A stretch of DNA of 64,000 bases. Source: Denitratisoma sp. DHT3. GTDB taxonomy: Bacteria; Pseudomonadota; Gammaproteobacteria; Burkholderiales; Rhodocyclaceae. This document shows positions 1 to 6,947 of the stretch, piece by piece. Made by a program: the position numbers and the translations under genes. The DNA lies in the NCBI RefSeq assembly GCF_007833355.1, contig NZ_CP020914.1, forward strand, positions 606,047-670,046, in the 5' to 3' direction. The notes under the pieces were generated by a model. That model had not been told where the DNA came from. It did not search any database and saw only the letters and a list, made by a program, of their open reading frames with translations. Every line of letters begins with the position of its first letter. The stretch's first letter is position 1.

Positions 1-145
1 AAACCGCCTGCTGGCTCTGCGTGGACAGGCGGCGAATGGAGACGGCGTTGGCGATCAGGCCGATCACCAGGGGCAAAGCCACCAGGATGAAGCCGATGGA
101 GAGCAGTTGCAGGAAGGAGCGGGGATAGACGGCGCCGAGTCTCAT
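1..145 (-). CDS. Sensor histidine kinase, N-terminus only (partial)
   Basis: This is a partial gene running off the left edge, with its ATG at 145-143 on the minus strand. The 48 visible codons give a short basic N-terminus (MRLGAVYPRSFLQLL) followed by one hydrophobic segment (about residues 11-34) and the start of a polar region (RRLSTQSQQAV). This is the usual N-terminus of membrane sensor kinases of the GlrK/QseE type, but no catalytic domain is in the window, so the family is an inference from the anchor. No clear ribosome binding site is visible. Confidence 0.45.
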   Translation of the reverse strand, partial: MRLGAVYPRSFLQLLSIGFILVALPLVIGLIANAVSIRRLSTQSQQAV

Positions 146-294
146 TTGGAGGCGGAGTCTACCCTGGTCGTCCATTTTTCATGCCGCCCATGCCGGCAGC
201 CCGTGCTTCGCTCCGGTCCGCCTTGTCGGTGAACGGCGGTGACATAATTCGGTGAAATGGTTGGGAGCCTATAAAAAACATACAGGAGGCGGCG

Positions 295-1185
295 ATGTTG
301 CTTGGACATCTGAAGGAGATATGGCGTTATCCGGTCAAGAGCATGGGGGGAGAGAGGATCGACGCCGCTTTCCTGACGCCTCTTGGTATTCCCGGCGATC
401 GTTGCTGGGCGGTCGTCGATATGGAGAAGCGGGAAATCCGTAACGCGAAAAAGTGGCCGGCCCTGTTGCAATACCGGGCCTGGCATCTGTCCGGCGCGGT
501 GCCGTCCGCCGACTGTTACGACGCCGACGTTCCCGACGTGGTGATCGAGACCCCTCGGGGCGAACGGCTCAGCGCCCGCGATCCGGATACCGGCATCCGT
601 CTCGGCGAGGCGTTGGGAAAGGCGCTGCGGCTCGCTCCGCGGGCGCACCCCTCCAATCGGGATCACTATCGCCTGGCGTCGGTGTCCACGCCCGAGGAGT
701 TCAGCGAGGCCATGGCCTTGCAGGCTGGCGAGGCCATTCCCGACTTTTCCGAGGCGCCGCCCGATCTGCTGGCGCTCCTCAAGGAGTATGCGACACCGCC
801 CGGTACCTATTTCGACGCTTTTCCCCTGCACCTGCTGACCACCGATTCGCTTGCCTATCTGGAAGATCGCACGGACGCGGATGCGGTTGTGCAGCGCTTT
901 CGGCCGAACCTGTTGATCGAGGCGACCGGGACCGCGGCCCTGACCGAGAACGGCTGGGTCGGCGCCCGTCTGCGGATCGGCGAAGCCGTGCTGCGGGTGG
1001 ATAGCCGGACCGTGCGCTGCGGCATGCCCGTGCGCGCCCAGCCCTGGTGCGGGGTGGCGGAGCGGAAAGGACTGATGCGCAGCCTGGTCGAACACTGCGA
1101 GCGCCGCCTGGGTGTCAATGTCGTCGTCGAGCGGGCCGGGTCGATTGCGGTCGGCAGCCCGCTGACCCTGCTGAAACCGGAATAA
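295..1185 (+). CDS. MOSC domain-containing protein
   Basis: This 296-residue protein has the MOSC architecture. An N-terminal beta-barrel begins LGHLKEIWRYPVKSMGGE (about residues 3-20) and includes the characteristic GDRCWAVVD segment. The C-terminal MOSC domain has RFRPNLLIEATG and a conserved Cys in RTVRCGMP (about residue 240). MOSC proteins bind sulfur or the molybdenum cofactor; YcbX-type members support N-hydroxylated base detoxification. The exact substrate cannot be read from the sequence. The molybdopterin genes moaA and mobA lie 12 kb away. A GGAGG-like site precedes the ATG. ridA follows after 32 bases and may be co-transcribed. Confidence 0.88.
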   Translation: MLLGHLKEIWRYPVKSMGGERIDAAFLTPLGIPGDRCWAVVDMEKREIRNAKKWPALLQYRAWHLSGAVPSADCYDADVPDVVIETPRGERLSARDPDTGIRLGEALGKALRLAPRAHPSNRDHYRLASVSTPEEFSEAMALQAGEAIPDFSEAPPDLLALLKEYATPPGTYFDAFPLHLLTTDSLAYLEDRTDADAVVQRFRPNLLIEATGTAALTENGWVGARLRIGEAVLRVDSRTVRCGMPVRAQPWCGVAERKGLMRSLVEHCERRLGVNVVVERAGSIAVGSPLTLLKPE

Positions 1186-1217
1186 CCGAACCACCATGGA
1201 CCGCGAAAGGATCAGCC

Positions 1218-1622
1218 ATGCCCAGGCAGCACATCAATCCCGATACCCTGATGAAAATGTCCAGTTACTCGCAAGTGGTCGTCGCTTCCGGGAGCCGGAC
1301 GGTCTACGTGGCCGGCCAGGGAGCCTTCGACAGCGAGATGCGGCTCATCGGGGCGGGCGACTACTACGCCCAGACGGTCAAGGCCTTGCAGAATCTCGCC
1401 ACCGCCCTTGAAGCTGCCGGCGCGCAGCTCTCGGACGTGGTCAGTAGCGTCATGTACGTCAAGGATCTGAACCCGGCGGTCCTGGAGCAGTTTTCCCGCG
1501 CCGTGAGCGAGGCATTGGACGGCAAACCCTTCCCGCCCAACGCCTCGACCATGGTCGGCGTGCAGGCGCTGGGCTTTCCGGACATGCTGGTGGAGATATC
1601 GGCGGTGGCGGTCATCGACTGA
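1218..1622 (+). CDS. RidA family protein
   Basis: This 134-residue protein belongs to the RidA/YjgF/UK114 family. Characteristic segments are YSQVVVASGSRTVYVAGQ near the N-terminus, TVKALQNLATALEAAGA in the middle helix, and the C-terminal MVGVQALGFPDMLVEISAVAVI. Classical RidA hydrolyses reactive 2-aminoacrylate. This member has Gln (VGVQAL) where RidA proper has the conserved Arg that binds the substrate carboxylate, so it is more likely a Rid-subgroup protein of unknown substrate. The ATG at 1218 follows a GAAAGGA site at 1204-1210. It lies just downstream of the MOSC gene and is convergent with yceI. Confidence 0.88.
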   Translation: MPRQHINPDTLMKMSSYSQVVVASGSRTVYVAGQGAFDSEMRLIGAGDYYAQTVKALQNLATALEAAGAQLSDVVSSVMYVKDLNPAVLEQFSRAVSEALDGKPFPPNASTMVGVQALGFPDMLVEISAVAVID

Positions 1623-1632
1623 TCCGTCGCCA

Positions 1633-1661
1633 GGAAGGCGGAAGGAGAGGTTCCGCCTTCC
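1633..1661. terminator. Bidirectional hairpin between convergent genes
   Basis: A perfect 11-bp inverted repeat, GGAAGGCGGAA / TTCCGCCTTCC, with a 7-nt loop lies between the ends of ridA and the convergent yceI gene. There is no strong T-tract on either side, so its role as a terminator is inferred from position and stem quality. Confidence 0.6.
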
Positions 1662-1676
1662 GGAGGCAGGGAAGAT

Positions 1677-2243
1677 TTACTCCTTGATCGCTTCCATGGC
1701 GATGTCGATCGTCACCTCGTCGCCGACGTAGGGTGCGTTCTTGCCCATGTTGAAGTCGCTGCGCTTGACCTTGGTGGTGGCGTTGGCGCCGATCGCATCC
1801 CGTTTCAGCATCGGATGGGGCATCGCCTGGAAGGAGGTGACGGTCAGGGTCACCGGCTTGGTGATGCCCTTCAGGGTCAGGTTGCCTTCGATCCTGGCCG
1901 GCTTGTCGCCTTCGAAGGTGACCTTGGTGGACTTGAAGGTGGCCGTGGGGTACTTGGCCGTGTCCAGATAATCCTCGCCCTGGATGTGTTCGTTGAACAG
2001 CGCGGAGCCGGTGCTCACCGACTTGGCGTCGACCACGATGTCGACGGCGCCGGTCTTGGCGGCCTTGTCGAACACGACCTTGCCGGAGGTCTTGTCGAAG
2101 CGGCTGACTTGCACGGAATAGCCGAGGTGGCTGTAGGAGAAGCGCGGGAAGGTGTGGTTGGGTTCGAGGTTGTAGGTTTCCGGAGCGGCGAAGGTGGCGC
2201 TGGAAAAGGCGGCGGCGAGAGCCAGGATGGTCAGTTTTTTCAT
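1677..2243 (-). CDS. YceI family periplasmic protein (first copy)
   Basis: This 188-residue protein begins with a clear signal peptide (MKKLTILALAAAFSSATFAA, cleaved near residue 20), so it is exported. The mature part is a YceI lipocalin-like barrel with hallmarks ETYNLEPNHTFPRFSYSHLG, GSALFNEHIQGEDYLDTAKYP, a GNLTLKGITKPVTL strand, and the C-terminal VGDEVTIDI. YceI barrels bind polyisoprenoid or amide lipids and are often co-encoded with cytochrome b561. The ATG at 2243 was chosen because it places the signal peptide at the N-terminus; the frame is open further upstream. It follows a second YceI gene by 31 bases and is the last gene of the MarR-controlled operon. Confidence 0.92.
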   Translation of the reverse strand: MKKLTILALAAAFSSATFAAPETYNLEPNHTFPRFSYSHLGYSVQVSRFDKTSGKVVFDKAAKTGAVDIVVDAKSVSTGSALFNEHIQGEDYLDTAKYPTATFKSTKVTFEGDKPARIEGNLTLKGITKPVTLTVTSFQAMPHPMLKRDAIGANATTKVKRSDFNMGKNAPYVGDEVTIDIAMEAIKE

Positions 2244-2274
2244 GGATGTATCTCCTGAGGATTGGGGGTGTTGA

Positions 2275-2844
2275 TTACTTGCGAGGGGTGGTGCTTGCTG
2301 CAACGACGCGGAACTTGATTTGAATTTCATTGCCGACGGTGTCGAAATCGGCCCAGGGGCCTTCGCCGATGCCGTAGTCGGCGCGCTTCAGGTTGAAGCC
2401 GCCTTCGAAGACGGCGCCGCTGGCGTCGGTCTTGACGCTGACGGGCGTGACGATTTCGCGCGACTTGCCCTTGATGGTCAGGGTGCCGCCGACCTCATAG
2501 CGGTCCTTGCTCAGACTGCGGACCCGACTGGAAACGAAGCTGGCCGTTGGGAACGCCTTGACGTTGAACCACTGTTTGCCGATCGCCTCGTCATCGGCCT
2601 CCTTGGAACCGGTGTCGATGCTGGCCAACTCGATGGTGAGGCCGACCTTGGCGGCTTCCGGCCTGGCCGGGTCGAAGGCGAGGGTGCTGGTGAATTTCTT
2701 GAAGCGGCCATCCACCGGCACGTTCATCTGCCTGAAGACGAAGTCGATGCGGCTCTTGTCGGTCTGCACCGCGTTGTATTCGACGGCCCCGGCCGATGCC
2801 GCCAGCGCGCAGGCCAGTAACAGGCCGGTCAGTATCTTGTTCAT
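2275..2844 (-). CDS. YceI family periplasmic protein (second copy)
   Basis: This 189-residue protein has a signal peptide (MNKILTGLLLACALAASAGA) followed by a YceI domain: YNAVQTDKSRIDFVFRQMN, IDTGSKEADDEAIGKQWFN, and GGTLTIKGKSREIVTPV. It is clearly diverged from the neighbouring copy, so this is an old duplication or two distinct functions. The ATG at 2844-2842 shares one base with the TGA of the cytochrome b561 gene (TGATG), which indicates translational coupling. Confidence 0.92.
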   Translation of the reverse strand: MNKILTGLLLACALAASAGAVEYNAVQTDKSRIDFVFRQMNVPVDGRFKKFTSTLAFDPARPEAAKVGLTIELASIDTGSKEADDEAIGKQWFNVKAFPTASFVSSRVRSLSKDRYEVGGTLTIKGKSREIVTPVSVKTDASGAVFEGGFNLKRADYGIGEGPWADFDTVGNEIQIKFRVVAASTTPRK

Positions 2845-3389
2845 CAGCGGGTCTCCTTTCTGACGGGCAGGATCCGGGTCAGCACGTCGTCCCGGTCGAT
2901 GTAGTGATGCTTCAGGGCGGCGGCGACATGGCCGCCGACCAGCAGCAGGAACAGGAAATTCAGCGCCTGATGCACTTGGGCCAGTCGATCGCCCAGCGGC
3001 GGATTCTTCGCCAGCAGGTCGGGAATGGGCAGCACGCCGAACAGCACCACCGGAAAACCCTTGGCGGAACTCATCAGCCAGCCGCTCAGCGGCACCGCGA
3101 ACATCAGCAGGTACAGCAGCCAGTGCGTGGCTTCGGCCAATCGGCGCAAGAGCGGGGACATGGTTTCGGGCAGGGGCGGCGGCCGATGGCCCAGGCGCCA
3201 GGCCAGGCGTACCAGCACCAGGAGGAAGATGGTGACGCCGGCCCACTTGTGCCAGGAATAGACCTTCAGTTTCCAGGGCGACAGGGGCAGTTCGTGCATA
3301 TAGACGCCGACGCCGAAGGTGATGGCGATCAGGACGGCGATCAGCCAATGCAGATGAATGGCGCCGGTGGTGTAGCGGTTGCTGGTCAC
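2844..3389 (-). CDS. Cytochrome b561 family membrane protein
   Basis: This 181-residue protein has four hydrophobic segments (about residues 15-31, 48-66, 84-104, 140-162), which is the cytochrome b561 fold. Candidate haem ligands are visible: His in AIHLHWLIA, His in YSWHKWAGV, and His residues near QVHQALNFLF and GGHVAAALKHHYID. It should be an inner-membrane di-haem b protein transferring electrons to or from quinone. It overlaps the upstream marR by 4 bases (ATGA) and the downstream yceI by one base, so marR, b561, yceI and yceI form one tightly coupled operon. Confidence 0.92.
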   Translation of the reverse strand: MTSNRYTTGAIHLHWLIAVLIAITFGVGVYMHELPLSPWKLKVYSWHKWAGVTIFLLVLVRLAWRLGHRPPPLPETMSPLLRRLAEATHWLLYLLMFAVPLSGWLMSSAKGFPVVLFGVLPIPDLLAKNPPLGDRLAQVHQALNFLFLLLVGGHVAAALKHHYIDRDDVLTRILPVRKETR

Positions 3390-3880
3390 GGATGGTTCTC
3401 CTCTTGATGGTTATCAGGGGAATTCTCGCCGAAGGCATGGCGCAGGCGGGCGAACTGCGTGCGCAAGGCATCCAGCTCGGCGTCGGAATAGGACTCGAAA
3501 ATGGGCTGAAGGTGCGCCACATGGGCCGGAAAGACGTCTTCGAACAGCGCCTGGCCGGCGGCCGTCAACCGGACGATCCAACTGCGTCCGTCGACCGGCG
3601 AGGGCAGGCGGCTCAGCAGGCCCTTCGCGGCGAGGCGGTCCAGCACCCCGGTCAGGGTGCCCTTGGTGATCAGGGTCTGCTCGGCCAGCTCCTTGCAGCT
3701 CATGTCGCGCTGGTTGCCCAGGGTGGCAATGATGTCGAACTGCGGCGGCGTCAGTCCCAGACTGCGGATATGGGCGGCCGAGTAGCTCTCGAACGCCTGG
3801 AAGCATTGGGCCAGTTCGCGGATCATCGGGAGAAAACGGCTGCCGGACATGGAGGTCATGAATGGGATATTAGTTCGCAT
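3386..3880 (-). CDS. MarR family transcriptional regulator
   Basis: This winged-helix repressor is up to 164 residues long. The winged-helix core spans about residues 45-115: LTPPQFDIIATLGN, MSCKELAEQTLITKGTLTGVLDRLAAKGLLSR (recognition helix) and the wing SPVDGRSWIVRLT. The frame opens at 3880, but the likely promoter and operator overlap that ATG, so initiation is more probable at the in-frame ATGs at 3859 or 3850 (MTSMSGSRFLP or MSGSRFLP); none has a good ribosome binding site. It probably autoregulates itself together with the cytochrome b561 and YceI genes. Confidence 0.88.
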   Translation of the reverse strand: MRTNIPFMTSMSGSRFLPMIRELAQCFQAFESYSAAHIRSLGLTPPQFDIIATLGNQRDMSCKELAEQTLITKGTLTGVLDRLAAKGLLSRLPSPVDGRSWIVRLTAAGQALFEDVFPAHVAHLQPIFESYSDAELDALRTQFARLRHAFGENSPDNHQEENHP

Positions 3881-3917
3881 GAGAACTATATCAAGGGTAA
3901 AGTTCTAATGCAAACTA
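3871..3917 (-). promoter_or_regulatory. marR promoter with two tandem MarR-type operators
   Basis: Two 18-bp palindromes of the same type lie 29 bp apart. The site at 3871-3888 (TAGTTCGCATGAGAACTA) has perfect 6-bp arms around a 6-bp spacer. The site at 3900-3917 (AAGTTCTAATGCAAACTA) has the same layout with degenerate arms. On the minus strand a promoter can be read as TTGCAT, 17 bp, TATAGT. The first palindrome overlaps the -10 and start region, and the second overlaps the -35. Autorepression by the adjacent MarR protein is the natural reading (inference). Confidence 0.7.
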
Positions 3918-4014
3918 GTTTGAGGGTGTCATCACGGTTGGGATCGTTGTTGCGTGATTCATATAGCCTGAGCACGAGACAACACTGGATACAATCCCTG
4001 CATAACTTATCGTC

Positions 4015-4482
4015 ATGGAGGTAATGGTGGCGTTGATTGCCCATATCAAGTTGGGTTGCGGTGATGACAATTGGGAACACCATGTGCTGGATGAGCATCT
4101 GCGCGAAGTGGCAACCTTGGCCGCCCATTTCTCGACACCTTTCGCTCCGCCGGCTTGGGCCTTCCGCACCGGGCTCTGGCACGATCTAGGCAAATACCAG
4201 CCTGAATTCCAGCAATACATCCGTTCGACAAGCGGTTTCGACGCCCATATCGAAACCGCGCCCGGCAAGGTCAAGCATGCGATTGCCGGTGCGATTCATG
4301 GGGTAGATAGTTGTGGTCCTTATGGCCGGCTGCTGGCCTACTTAATCGCTGGTCATCACGCCGGCCTCCCCGACTGGCATCCCGATGATGCGCCGGGTTC
4401 GGCACTGTCCCAGGAACTCCGTGATGAAACGGCCACCCTGGCCAAGGCAAAGTGCGCCCTGGAATTGGCACGGAATGTATAG
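4015..4482 (+). pseudogene. cas3'': Cas3'' HD-nuclease domain, helicase lost
   Basis: The 155-residue product is a complete Cas3 HD domain. Metal-binding motifs are visible in order: His in DEHLREVATLA (about residue 28), the HD pair in GLWHDLGKYQPEFQQYI (about residues 55-56), KHAIAGA (about residue 87), and the HH pair in LIAGHHAGLPDW (about residues 113-114). In full Cas3 this domain is followed by a superfamily 2 helicase of more than 500 residues, which is absent here. The last 15 or so residues (LAKAKCALELARNV) look unlike Cas3 and may be the tail of another gene. Start is ATG 4015 or 4024. It is probably a deletion remnant, though a stand-alone HD nuclease cannot be excluded. Confidence 0.75.
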
Positions 4483-4490
4483 GAGCCATC

Positions 4491-4784
4491 ATGGGATCGA
4501 CAAAATTGCGACCTTGGGACTCTGCCGAGTACCTGAAAACCGAAGAGGACATGCTTTTGTATCTGGAGGCATGTCTGGAGGAGGGGGACGCTGCCCTGAT
4601 CGCCCATGCCTTGGGTGTGATCGCCAAGGCGCGAGGCATGACGCAACTGGCGCGGGATACCGGACTTTCCCGAGAGAGTCTGTATAAGGCGCTCTCGGGT
4701 GAGGGCAATCCGGAATTCGGTACGGTGATGAAAGTGGTCAAGGCCCTGGGTTTCCGGCTCCATGCCGAAGCCGTAGCGCTCTGA
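4491..4784 (+). CDS. HigA-like addiction module antidote protein, no partner toxin
   Basis: This 97-residue helix-turn-helix protein resembles the HI1420-type antidote family. It has an N-terminal strand-helix (LRPWDSAEYLKTEEDMLLYLEACLEE), then LIAHALGVIAKARGMTQLARDTGLSRESLYKALSGEGNPEFGTVMKVVKALG, the expected HTH. In this family a RelE-type toxin gene normally sits directly upstream; here the upstream gene is the Cas3'' remnant. The ATG at 4491 follows AGGAG at 4481-4485. Position inside a cas operon, where cas5-cas8-cas7 would be in subtype I-C, points to a deletion that brought the two together. Confidence 0.82.
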   Translation: MGSTKLRPWDSAEYLKTEEDMLLYLEACLEEGDAALIAHALGVIAKARGMTQLARDTGLSRESLYKALSGEGNPEFGTVMKVVKALGFRLHAEAVAL

Positions 4785-4786
4785 GC

Positions 4787-5416
4787 GTGACCGAAACTGA
4801 GCAGATTTCCATTTCCGCCCTTGAGCACTGGAGCTATTGCCCGCGCCAGTGCTGCCTGATTCACGCCGAACAGGCATTTGCGGAAAATATCCATACCCTG
4901 CGCGGACAGGCCGTTCATGCCCGCACCGATCAGCCGGGCGTCGAGGTCGGTTGCCAGGGTCGGCGAATCGCCCGGGCTGTGCCCCTGTGGTGTGACCGGC
5001 TGGGGCTGGTGGGTAAGTCCGACGTGGTGGAGTTTCTGGCCGATGGCACACCTTACCCCGTGGAGTACAAGCACGGCAGGAAGCGCGAGAAGCTCCACGA
5101 CGATATTCAACTCGCCGCTCAGGCCCTGTGCCTGGAGGAAATGGAGGGGCGCCCTGTTCCCTTCGGCGCCATCTACCATGCCAGTTCGCGGCATCGGCGC
5201 GAGGTGGCGATTACGGTCGAATTACGACAGGCGGTGGAGGTCTGCATCGCCGAGGTACGCGCCGCTCTTGTTGCCCCCTAATTGCCCCCGCCCGTTAACG
5301 ACAAACGCTGTCGGGAGTGCTCGCTGATTGATTTGTGCCAGCCGGAAGCCATGTCCGCCCGGGAGCGGCGCTCCGGTCTGGCGAAGAAGTTGTTTGAACC
5401 CGACGACGGGGTTTGA
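4787..5416 (+). pseudogene. cas4: Cas4 exonuclease with in-frame stop codon
   Basis: The frame starts at GTG 4787, 2 bases after the antidote gene, and reads as a type I-C-like Cas4. It has ISALEHWSYCPRQCCLIHAEQ (first Fe-S cysteine), then the RecB nuclease region with KSDVVEF, PYPVEYKHGR (Glu and Lys of the catalytic core) and DDIQLAAQALCLEEM. An in-frame TAA at 5279-5281 ends the product after 164 residues. The same frame continues without shift to 5416 with LPPPVNDKRCRECSLIDLC, which carries the three C-terminal cysteines of the [4Fe-4S] cluster. A CAA to TAA change would explain it. The truncated protein lacks three of four cluster ligands. Confidence 0.88.
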
Positions 5417-5418
5417 TC

Positions 5419-6451
5419 ATGCAAACCCTGCTTAACACGCTTTATGTCACCACGCCCCTTGCCTATCTGCACCTGGACAACGATACCGTGCGTATCGAGG
5501 TGGAACGGGAAACCCGTTTGCGGGTGCCCTTGCACCATCTGGGCGGCATCGTGGTATTCGGCAATGTCCTGGTCTCGCCGGCGTTGATGCATCGACTGGC
5601 CGACAATGGCCAGAGTCTGGTGCTGCTGGACGGCCACGGCCGCTTCAAGGCCCGGCTGGAAGGGCCGGTGTCGGGGAACATCCTGCTACGTAGGGCACAG
5701 CATGAGAAAGCGGGCGATGCCGCATTTGCCCTGGCCGTGGCCCGGGCCTGTGTGGCGGGCAAGATTCGTAACTGCCGGCAGGTGTTGTTGCGTGGCGCTC
5801 GGGAGGCCAAGAGCGAAGACGATGCAGCCATTCTTTCCCGAGGAGCGAACGATCTGGCCGCCTCGCTGCGCGCCCTGCCTATTGCAGCGGACCTTGACAC
5901 GGTGCGCGGCGTGGAGGGGGAGGCGGCGCGCCAGTATTTCGGCTGTCTCAATAATCTGGTACGGGCCGATGCGCGACAGGATTTCGCCCTGGATGGCCGT
6001 ACCCGCCGTCCTCCCCGTGATCGGATGAATGCGTTGCTATCTTTCCTCTACCGCCATGCTGATGAATGATTGCCGCTCCGCCCTGGAAACGGTGGGTCTG
6101 GACCCACAGTTGGGTTTTCTGCATGCGGTTCGGCCGGGAAGGGCGGCCCTGGCCCTCGATCTCATGGAAGAGTTCCGTCATCAGGCGGATCGGCTGGCAT
6201 TGACGCTGATCAACCGTGGACAGGTCCAGGCCGGTGATTTCATGGTCCATGAGGGCGGAGGTGTCAGCCTGGAAGAAAAAGGCCGAAAGGCGGTGGTGGT
6301 GGCTTGGCAGGAGCGCAAACAGGAACTACTTACCCATCCTCTGCTGGAGCAGCCCGTAGTCTTGGGTTTGTTGCCTCAACTCCAGGCCCGCTTTCTTGCC
6401 CGGACCCTGCGCGGCGATATGGATAGCTACCTGCCTTTCCTGTTGAGGTGA
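5419..6451 (+). pseudogene. cas1: Cas1 integrase split by a +1 frameshift
   Basis: The ATG at 5419 opens a Cas1 (LLNTLYVTTPLAYLHLDNDTV, then the GVEGEAARQYF motif with catalytic Glu near residue 166). After RMNALLSFLY an extra C in the CC at 6051-6052 shifts the frame and the reading ends at 6069. The rest of Cas1 continues in the +1 frame from 6053: AMLMNDCRSALETVGLDPQLGFLHAVRPGR (catalytic His) and LALDLMEEFRHQADR (catalytic Asp), ending at 6451. The catalytic Glu is thus separated from His and Asp. Without programmed shifting or a sequencing error no active Cas1 would be made. Confidence 0.9.
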
Positions 6452-6455
6452 CATC

Positions 6456-6746
6456 GTGCTGGTCATTGTTTGCTACGACGTGAATACTGAAACCCGGGAA
6501 GGGCGTCGCCGTTTGCGTCGTGTGGCAAAAGCCTGCGAGGCCGTCGGGCAGCGGGTGCAGAAATCCGTTTTCGAATGCCAGGTTGATCTGGCGAAACTGG
6601 AAGCGCTGGAACGCAAGCTGCTGGCCGAGATTGATCCCGAGCAGGACAACCTGCGTCTCTACCGCCTGGCCAGCAGCCGGGGCTGCGAGGTCAGAGAGCA
6701 CGGTACCTTCCGCGCCACGGATTTTGATGGGCCGCTTGTGGTGTAA
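6456..6746 (+). CDS. cas2: CRISPR-associated Cas2
   Basis: This 96-residue Cas2 has the ferredoxin-like core [11 protein letters not shown] at the N-terminus, with the conserved Asp after the first strand, followed by [27 protein letters not shown]. The C-terminal DNLRLYRL and DFDGPLVV strands complete the fold. It begins at GTG 6456, 4 bases after the end of cas1. Cas2 is the structural partner of Cas1 in spacer integration. It is the only intact adaptation gene here and, with cas4 and cas1 broken, it is probably functionless in adaptation. The leader and array follow directly. Confidence 0.93.
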   Translation: MLVIVCYDVNTETREGRRRLRRVAKACEAVGQRVQKSVFECQVDLAKLEALERKLLAEIDPEQDNLRLYRLASSRGCEVREHGTFRATDFDGPLVV

Positions 6747-6947
6747 CCATCAGCATTGTTTGTTATTCCCTGCGCGAACTCCGAGTAATGGAAAATACCT
6801 GGGAAGTTCGCGCAAGGGCTAACACTATGAATTTTCAGGGCGGTAAAAGTCGCTTGGATTGCCAATGGAATACGGGAAATGGTTCGTGCATCGGTTCGCG
6901 CAAAGCGGGCCGAAATCTTCGTATTTTCCACCTGTTATGCGCGAACC
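6747..6947 (+). promoter_or_regulatory. CRISPR leader with five copies of a 10-bp motif
   Basis: This 201-bp segment between cas2 and the first repeat is A+T-richer than its surroundings. It contains TGCGCGAACT (6771-6780) paired with AGTTCGCGCA (6805-6814), and GGTTCGCGCA (6893-6902) paired with TGCGCGAACC (6938-6947). Both pairs are perfect inverted repeats sharing a TGCGCGAAC core. A fifth near copy, GGTTCGTGCA, is at 6881-6890. The last copy abuts the first base of repeat 1. It should contain the array promoter; anchoring of the integration complex by the repeated motif is inference. Confidence 0.75.
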
